From Phyllobacteriaceae bacterium (lineage in GTDB: Bacteria; Pseudomonadota; Alphaproteobacteria; Rhizobiales; Rhizobiaceae), in the NCBI GenBank assembly GCA_024742765.1, contig JANSXT010000028.1:1-32348 (forward strand): a stretch of 32,348 bases of DNA, given 5' to 3'. Below are positions 27,776-32,348 of the stretch, in pieces. A model generated the notes under the pieces. The model searched no databases and was not told the DNA's origin. It worked only from the letters and a program-made list of their open reading frames with translations. Each line of letters starts with the position of its first letter. The stretch's first letter is position 1. Both the position numbers and the translations under genes were made by a program.

Positions 27776-27890
27776 CGCCGCCTTCGCTCTTTTTCAATCA
27801 TCTGGCGCTATAGCCAAACGCGGACAAGCCCGGGCACAATGACGCAGCAAGGCGATTCTCGCGCCGCCCGGCCGCCGAGTGGGGATGGAC

Positions 27891-28262
27891 ATGGCCAAGA
27901 CCGTCATGATCGTAGAAGACAATGAGCTCAATATGAAGCTCTTCCGCGACATCATCGAGGCCAGCGGCTACGAGACCGTGCGCACGCGCAACGGCCTTGA
28001 GGCGCTCGATCTGGCGCGGGCCCATCGGCCCGACCTGATCCTGATGGACATCCAGTTGCCCGAAGTGTCGGGTCTCGAGGTCACCAAATGGCTGAAGGCC
28101 GATGACGATTTGCACATCATTCCTGTGATCGCGGTGACTGCATTCGCCATGAAGGGCGACGAGGAACGCATCCGCCAGGGCGGCTGCGAGGGCTATATGT
28201 CCAAACCCATTTCGGTTCCTAAGTTTATCGAAACGATTAAGTCCTATCTTGGCGAGGCTTGA
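27891..28262 (+). CDS. divK: Single-domain response regulator DivK
   Basis: 123 residues, a lone receiver domain. DivK is the phospho-switch that, through DivL/CckA-type kinases, controls CtrA activity and polarity in alphaproteobacteria. The acidic pocket is E9-D10, the phospho-acceptor is D53 (LILMDIQLP), with the conserved Thr in AVTAFAMKG and Lys in MSKPI. The start at 27891 gives the usual [21 protein letters not shown]-terminus with GGGG at 27881-27884; GTG 27879 and ATG 27885 are also in frame. pleD follows after 35 bp. No full CtrA box is seen in the 115-bp region upstream. Confidence 0.97.
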   Translation: MAKTVMIVEDNELNMKLFRDIIEASGYETVRTRNGLEALDLARAHRPDLILMDIQLPEVSGLEVTKWLKADDDLHIIPVIAVTAFAMKGDEERIRQGGCEGYMSKPISVPKFIETIKSYLGEA

Positions 28263-28297
28263 GCGCGCCGCGCTCGCCCGTTCGGGATGGATGACAC

Positions 28298-29674
28298 ATG
28301 ACCGCACGCATTCTCGTCGTCGACGACAACCAGCTCAATCTGGACCTTCTGAACGCGCGCCTGACGATGGAATATTACGAGGTGCTGACGGCGATGAACG
28401 GCGCCGAGGCGCTGGACACGCTCGAGCGCGAGAACATCGACATCGTCCTCCTGGACGTCATGATGCCCGGCATTGACGGGTTCGAGGTCTGCCAGCGGAT
28501 CAAGGCCAATCCGGCGACGATGGACATTCCGGTCGTCATGGTCACCGCGCTCGACCAGATGGAAGACCGGGTGCGCGGCCTTCAGGCTGGCGCCGACGAT
28601 TTTCTGACCAAGCCGGTCAACGAGATGCAGCTTCTGGCTCGCGTCAAGAGCCTGGTGCGCCTGAAGATGCTGACCGACGAGCTGCGCCTGCGCGCGCACA
28701 CAACGCGCGACATCGCGATCGAGGAACTGCTGCGCAATCAGGGCAAGGCCGGCCACGAGCCTGCCGAGGTGCTGCTGATTGACGAGCGCATCTCGGTCTT
28801 CGAGCGGTTTTCCGGAATCATGCGCGGTGCGGCCCGGCTGCACCATGTCAACGACCCCAAGGCGGGTGTTCAGGCGGCCGCCGAAGGCCGGTTCGACTGC
28901 GCAATCATATCCGCCGACTTTTCCGATTTCGATCCGCTGCGCGTCATTTCCCAGCTTCGCTCGCTTGACCGGACACGCTTCCTGCCGATCATCCTGTCCA
29001 GCGATATAGAGAACGACACGCTGATTGCCCGCGCGCTCGAACTGGGCGTCAACGATTATGTGGTCCGGCCGGTCGATCCCAACGAGTTCGTCGCGCGCCT
29101 GAAGACGCAGGTGCGCCGCAAGGCCTATCATGACGGGCTGCGGTCCAACGTTGCCGAATCGATTGAACTGGCGGTCACCGACGGTCTGACCGGCCTGCAC
29201 AATCGCCGCTATCTGGACACCCACCTGGAAACGCTCGTGGAACGGGCGCACAAGCGCGGCCGCGCTTTGTCGCTTCTGATCACCGACATCGACCATTTCA
29301 AGGCGGTCAACGACACCCATGGCCATGACGGGGGCGATGAGGTGCTGCGCGAGTTCGCGCGCCGGCTGCGCAACCAGGTGCGCGGCATGGACCTGGTGTG
29401 CCGCTATGGCGGCGAGGAGTTCGTCATCGTCATGCCGGACACGCCGGCGCTGATGGCCGCCGAGATCGCCGAGCGGCTGCGGTTCGACATCGCGGATACG
29501 CCATTCGGGCTGGGCGAGGGCGGCATGGAAATCGCGGTGACGGCATCGCTCGGGGTCGCGACGCTCGACAGCGATGCCGGCGAAACCGCGGCGAACCTGA
29601 TCAAGAAGGCCGACACCGCGCTCTACGAGGCCAAGGCCGGCGGCCGCAACCGGGTCGTGGCCAAGGCCGCCTGA
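28298..29674 (+). CDS. pleD: Diguanylate cyclase response regulator PleD
   Basis: 458 residues: receiver, degenerate receiver-like adaptor, GGDEF. The first receiver has D9-D10 and phospho-acceptor D53 (IVLLDVMMP). The second (about 150-275) lacks a clear acceptor Asp and serves dimerisation in the family. The cyclase motif is GGEEF at 371-375, and the product-inhibition I-site RGMD at 362-365 is intact, so it should make cyclic di-GMP under feedback control. PleD controls pole development and the motile-to-sessile change in Caulobacter. It is in an operon with divK. The gene converges on rpmG, and the terminator between them may serve both. Confidence 0.97.
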   Translation: MTARILVVDDNQLNLDLLNARLTMEYYEVLTAMNGAEALDTLERENIDIVLLDVMMPGIDGFEVCQRIKANPATMDIPVVMVTALDQMEDRVRGLQAGADDFLTKPVNEMQLLARVKSLVRLKMLTDELRLRAHTTRDIAIEELLRNQGKAGHEPAEVLLIDERISVFERFSGIMRGAARLHHVNDPKAGVQAAAEGRFDCAIISADFSDFDPLRVISQLRSLDRTRFLPIILSSDIENDTLIARALELGVNDYVVRPVDPNEFVARLKTQVRRKAYHDGLRSNVAESIELAVTDGLTGLHNRRYLDTHLETLVERAHKRGRALSLLITDIDHFKAVNDTHGHDGGDEVLREFARRLRNQVRGMDLVCRYGGEEFVIVMPDTPALMAAEIAERLRFDIADTPFGLGEGGMEIAVTASLGVATLDSDAGETAANLIKKADTALYEAKAGGRNRVVAKAA

Positions 29675-29705
29675 CGCGCACGGGGTTTTCCATCATGGCC
29701 CAAGC

Positions 29706-29735
29706 AAAACCGCCGGGGCAGCGCCGCCGGCGGTT
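29706..29735 (-). terminator. Intrinsic terminator of rpmG (possibly shared with pleD)
   Basis: A 9-bp stem AACCGCCGG / CCGGCGGTT (29708-29735) with a 10-base loop is followed on the - strand by TTTTGCTT, counted from the last stem bases, and lies 40 bp after the rpmG stop. On the + strand only TT follows, so it should work mainly for rpmG. Confidence 0.7.
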
Positions 29736-29775
29736 CGCGTGATGCCGCAAGGGCCGATCGGTGAAGGCGGGCGCC

Positions 29776-29943
29776 TTACTTGATCTTGGCTTCCTTGAAC
29801 TCGACGTGCTTTTTGGCGACCGGGTCGTACTTCCGCTTGACCATCTTCTCGGTCATGGTGCGGCTGTTCTTCTTGGTCACGTAGTAAAAGCCCGTATCGG
29901 CTGTCGATTGCAGCTTGATCTTGATGGTTGTGGCCTTGGCCAT
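29776..29943 (-). CDS. rpmG: Large ribosomal subunit protein bL33
   Basis: 55 residues starting [21 protein letters not shown] and ending FKEAKIK, the full length of the family. It sits near the E-site of the 50S subunit. No cysteines are present, so this is the zinc-independent (C-minus) form. The frame is open for 20 codons upstream, but the family start fixes the ATG at 29943. It stands alone with its own promoter and terminator. Confidence 0.97.
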   Translation of the reverse strand: MAKATTIKIKLQSTADTGFYYVTKKNSRTMTEKMVKRKYDPVAKKHVEFKEAKIK

Positions 29944-29981
29944 GGTCGATGCGCCTTGTGATCGGTACGGTACGGTCGGAC

Positions 29982-30017
29982 AAAAAATAGCCGGCGCGCG
30001 CAAAGGGCCGCTCCGGC
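29982..30017 (-). promoter_or_regulatory. Hairpin plus T-run in the rpmG leader
   Basis: Read on the - strand, GCCGG (30017-30013) pairs with CCGGC (29994-29990), with an inner GCG/CGC pair. TA and six Ts (29987-29982) follow. This resembles an intrinsic terminator and lies between the predicted rpmG promoter and its ATG. It could end transcripts arriving from the NUDIX gene or act as an attenuator of rpmG. Confidence 0.5.
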
Positions 30018-30027
30018 GTTGCGATGC

Positions 30028-30056
30028 AGATGACCCATCGGGCCCGGAAAGTCAAG
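30028..30056 (-). promoter_or_regulatory. Candidate rpmG promoter
   Basis: CTTGAC (- strand, 30056-30051), the preferred alphaproteobacterial -35 form, is 17 bp from TCATCT (30033-30028). The predicted start near 30021 gives a leader of about 78 nt. The -35 lies just past the NUDIX stop codon (30069). Confidence 0.5.
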
Positions 30057-30068
30057 CGCTTGTCCCGG

Positions 30069-30716
30069 TCAGGGGAACCAGCCGGTCGCCGGATATTCGA
30101 TGATGCGCCGGCCGTTGCGCACCCGGTAACACGGCACCGGCGGATCGGTTGCGAGCGGCGGATCGTCGGCCAGCCGCGCGGTCGCGATGCGCATCACTTC
30201 GGCTGTGATCGCATGCAGCCGTTCACCGTGATCCGTGTCGGCGCGGTACCAGCCGATCGCCGACAGTTCGCCGTCTGTTCCTTCGAACCGCACCTGGCCG
30301 CGGTCGACGACGGCGAGGAAGAAGCGGGTGTCGTAGCGGCGCACCTGGCCGGGCGGCGTGATCGCCCGCGCAATGTAGCGCAGCGGCGTCAAAAGGGCCC
30401 TGCTTTCAAGAACAAGACCGGTTTCCTCCCCGGTCTCGCGCATCGCGCAGGCGGCAAAGGCGGTGGCGCGGCTGTCGCTCGCGCCGGTGCCCAGTTCGTT
30501 GCGAAGCCAGGCCATGTCGGCATCGGGGACGACCGGCGGAACGGGTAAATGGCTGTCGGCCTTTTCCACCCGTCCGCCCGGAAAGACACGGTTGTGCGCC
30601 ATGAAGACGTGTCCGCCCGATCGCTCGCCCATCAAGAACGCCGGTGCGCCATCCGAAAGGTCCGCCAGAAGCAGCGAAGCGGCGTTGCGCGGACGAAGAT
30701 GGGGACGGCCGGACAT
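30069..30716 (-). CDS. NUDIX hydrolase with split Nudix box (NUDT19-like)
   Basis: 215 residues. The Nudix box is interrupted: FPGGRV is at 45-50, but the catalytic RETGEETG follows only at 93-100, after an insertion of roughly 30 residues (DSHLPVPPVVPDADMAWLRN region). NUDT19/RP2-type coenzyme A diphosphatases carry a similar insertion, so a CoA- or acyl-CoA-type substrate is plausible but unproven. The remainder (RYDTRFFLAVVDRGQV) fits the fold. The start at 30716 has AAGG 6-7 nt upstream. The DUF983 stop is 8 bp upstream, so the two are co-transcribed. Confidence 0.9.
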   Translation of the reverse strand: MSGRPHLRPRNAASLLLADLSDGAPAFLMGERSGGHVFMAHNRVFPGGRVEKADSHLPVPPVVPDADMAWLRNELGTGASDSRATAFAACAMRETGEETGLVLESRALLTPLRYIARAITPPGQVRRYDTRFFLAVVDRGQVRFEGTDGELSAIGWYRADTDHGERLHAITAEVMRIATARLADDPPLATDPPVPCYRVRNGRRIIEYPATGWFP

Positions 30717-30724
30717 GCGTGCCT

Positions 30725-31180
30725 TCAGCCGTGCTGTGCCGGATCGATGTCGGGATCGGCGACACCGTCCTCGGTGCCGCCGAATCCGTGCATCCGGTTG
30801 GCCCATTGGAGGCCGATCACCGCACCCTTGATCGGCGGGATCAGCGCGAACGCCAGGATCAGGGTGAGGGGAATCCAGACCGCAAAATGCAGCCAGGAAG
30901 GCCAGTCGGTGACCCGTTCGACCATCAGAAAGCCCGCAACGACGACATGGCCGACGATGAAGACGTTCAGATAGGCGGGCAGATCGTCGGCGCGATGATG
31001 ATGCATGGCCTCGCCGCAGGTCGAACACGCATCGACGGATTTGGCATAGGAAGCAAACAGCGCGCCCTCGCCGCATTGCGGGCAGCGGGATTTGAGGCCG
31101 CGCCCGATGGCGCGCCACAGCGGCCGCCGCGGCTCGTGTCCGGTGCCGCCGAAAATGTGCGTGTCCATCGTCTGGCTCAT
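30725..31180 (-). CDS. DUF983 family membrane protein
   Basis: 151 residues of the DUF983 family (function unknown, common in alphaproteobacteria). A zinc-ribbon-like pair CPQCGEG and CSTCGEA lies at about residues 33-57. Two membrane spans follow: about 70-88 (LNVFIVGHVVVAGFLMV) and about 95-118 (WLHFAVWIPLTLILAFALIPP). The family segment PPIKGAVIGLQWANRMHGFG comes near the end. It lies 16 bp after rnr and 8 bp before the NUDIX gene, so the three form one unit. Confidence 0.92.
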   Translation of the reverse strand: MSQTMDTHIFGGTGHEPRRPLWRAIGRGLKSRCPQCGEGALFASYAKSVDACSTCGEAMHHHRADDLPAYLNVFIVGHVVVAGFLMVERVTDWPSWLHFAVWIPLTLILAFALIPPIKGAVIGLQWANRMHGFGGTEDGVADPDIDPAQHG

Positions 31181-31196
31181 CTGGTGTCCGAAGCTC

Positions 31197-32348
31197 CTAT
31201 CGGCGTCTGCGGCCCCGGTTGCCGGCCTTGCGCGCCATCTGCTTGCCGCGTCCCTTGTGGCGCGATGTCATCGACATGCCCAGATCGCGCGGTTCGCTCT
31301 CCATGTCAAAGCGGATCGCGCCCGCCATCGCCTGCACTTCGGCCAGCCGCACCTCGACGGGATCGCCCAACCGGTAGCCGGCGCCGGTGCGTTCGCCGAC
31401 CATGGCGTGCAGCGCCTCGTCATGGCGATAATAGTCCTCGCCCAGTTTCGAGGCGGGAATGAACCCGTCCGCGCCGAGCCCGTCAAGGGTGACGAAGAGG
31501 CCCGCGCCCGCCATGCCGGAGACGCGCGCATCGAACGTGTCGCCGACACGGTCGGCCAGATGTTCGGCGATCAGCCGGTCGACCGTGTCGCGCTCCGCAC
31601 TGACCGCGCGGCGCTCGGCCGACGAGATAAGGCCGGCGATCTCGCGCAGCCGGTCGATCTCCATTTCGGGCAGTTCGTCGCCGCCATCGCCAAGGCCCAA
31701 CGCCCCGATCAGCGCGCGGTGCACGATCAGGTCCGCATAGCGCCGGATTGGTGAGGTGAAATGGGCATAGCGTTTCAGGTTCAGGCCGAAATGGCCGATA
31801 TTGTCTGGCGAATATTCCGCCTGGCTCTGCGAGCGCAGCACCACGCCATGCACCAGCGGCGAATGATCGGTGTCCTCGACCCGCGAAAGGATCGCGTTGA
31901 AGGCGGACGGCCGCAATTGCGCGCCGCGGGCCAGCGGAATGTCGAGCGTCTTGAGGAACTCGCGCAGCGCCTCCTGCTTGGCGAGCGCAGGCGCGTCATG
32001 GATGCGGAAGACCAGCGCCTGCTTCTTCTTTTCCAGCGTTTCTGCGGCCGCGACATTGGCCTGGATCATGCACTCTTCGATCAGCTTGTGCGCATCGAGC
32101 CGGGGCGGGACCACCACCTTGTCGACCGTGCCGTCCTCAGCCAAAAGGATCTTGCGTTCGGGAATGTCCAGTTCGAGCGGCTCGCGGTTTCGCCTGCCTT
32201 TCAGCAGGCACGCATAGGCGGCCCAGAGCGGTTTGAGGATCGTGTCCAGGACCGGTTTGGCGATGGCGTCCGGCGCGCCGTCGATGGCCTGCTGCGCCTG
32301 TTCGTAGGAGAGTTTGGCGTGGCTCCGCATCATGATGCGGTGGAAGGA
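31197..32348 (-). CDS. rnr: Ribonuclease R, C-terminal part (partial)
   Basis: 383 residues are visible; the N-terminus and start lie beyond the right edge, since the frame stays open to the last base. RNase R is a processive 3'-to-5' exoribonuclease that degrades structured RNA. Visible parts are the end of the RNB catalytic domain (MRSHAKLSYEQAQQAIDG, VAAAETLEKKKQALVFRIHD, HFGLNLKRYAHFTSPIRRYADLIVHRAL), then the S1 domain (VSGMAGAGLFVTLDGLGADGFIPASKL), and a basic RHKGRGKQMARKAGNRGRR tail. The internal ATG at 32333 is not the start. Confidence 0.97.
   Translation of the reverse strand, partial: SFHRIMMRSHAKLSYEQAQQAIDGAPDAIAKPVLDTILKPLWAAYACLLKGRRNREPLELDIPERKILLAEDGTVDKVVVPPRLDAHKLIEECMIQANVAAAETLEKKKQALVFRIHDAPALAKQEALREFLKTLDIPLARGAQLRPSAFNAILSRVEDTDHSPLVHGVVLRSQSQAEYSPDNIGHFGLNLKRYAHFTSPIRRYADLIVHRALIGALGLGDGGDELPEMEIDRLREIAGLISSAERRAVSAERDTVDRLIAEHLADRVGDTFDARVSGMAGAGLFVTLDGLGADGFIPASKLGEDYYRHDEALHAMVGERTGAGYRLGDPVEVRLAEVQAMAGAIRFDMESEPRDLGMSMTSRHKGRGKQMARKAGNRGRRRR

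Noticed and set aside
29944-30003. 20-codon N-terminal extension of rpmG
   Set aside because: bL33 proteins begin MAKxxTIKIKL; the extension overlaps the leader hairpin and T-run.

Overview
The window reads as a gene-dense, high-GC chromosomal segment of an alphaproteobacterium, most likely of the order Hyphomicrobiales (Rhizobiales). Support comes from the gene order (complex I operon, birA, rnj, mce, DUF1467, proS, lolC/lolD, dnaE on one side; dinB, DUF3572, divK, pleD, rpmG, NUDIX, DUF983, rnr on the other), from the short NuoG and the ProRS without an editing domain, and from regulatory sites of alphaproteobacterial type (LexA direct repeats GAAC-N7-GAAC and a CtrA box TTAA-N7-TTAA). No tRNA, rRNA, CRISPR array, transposase or phage gene is visible.

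Layout. 1-12055: the distal part of a nuo (respiratory complex I) operon on the + strand, from the 3' end of nuoF through nuoG-nuoN. Two non-canonical genes lie between nuoF and nuoG: a Met-rich/Ala-Lys-Pro-rich protein ending in a helix-hairpin-helix domain, and a DUF3291 protein. 12059-15251: birA, rnj (RNase J), mce and a DUF1467 membrane protein, tightly packed or overlapping, probably continuing the same transcription unit. 15252-15658: a 407-bp gap that appears to encode a structured small RNA on the - strand with its own promoter and intrinsic terminator. 15659-18998: proS, lolC, lolD. 18999-19340: a LexA-type operator followed by a 28-codon gene for a single-span membrane peptide, resembling the arrangement of SOS-induced division inhibitors such as Caulobacter SidA. 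19341-24219: dnaE, a GNAT acetyltransferase and an SDR oxidoreductase. 24231-27775 on the - strand: a DUF188/YaiI protein, a PAS protein with a degenerate histidine-kinase core (preceded by a CtrA box), dinB (with a LexA box touching its start) and DUF3572. 27891-29674 on the + strand: divK and pleD, the cell-cycle response regulator pair. 29776-32348 on the - strand: rpmG, a NUDIX hydrolase, a DUF983 protein and the 3' part of rnr.

The themes are energy metabolism (complex I), translation and RNA turnover (proS, rpmG, rnj, rnr), lipoprotein export (lolCD), DNA replication and damage tolerance (dnaE, dinB, the small LexA-box gene) and cell-cycle signalling (divK, pleD, the PAS pseudokinase). 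The observations most worth following up are the SidA-like peptide with its LexA box, the - strand small RNA beside proS, the PAS pseudokinase under a CtrA box near divK-pleD, the seemingly leaderless LexA-controlled dinB, and the PhaR-box-like palindrome ahead of the odd gene inside the nuo operon. All assignments were made by reading the sequence; no database search was run.
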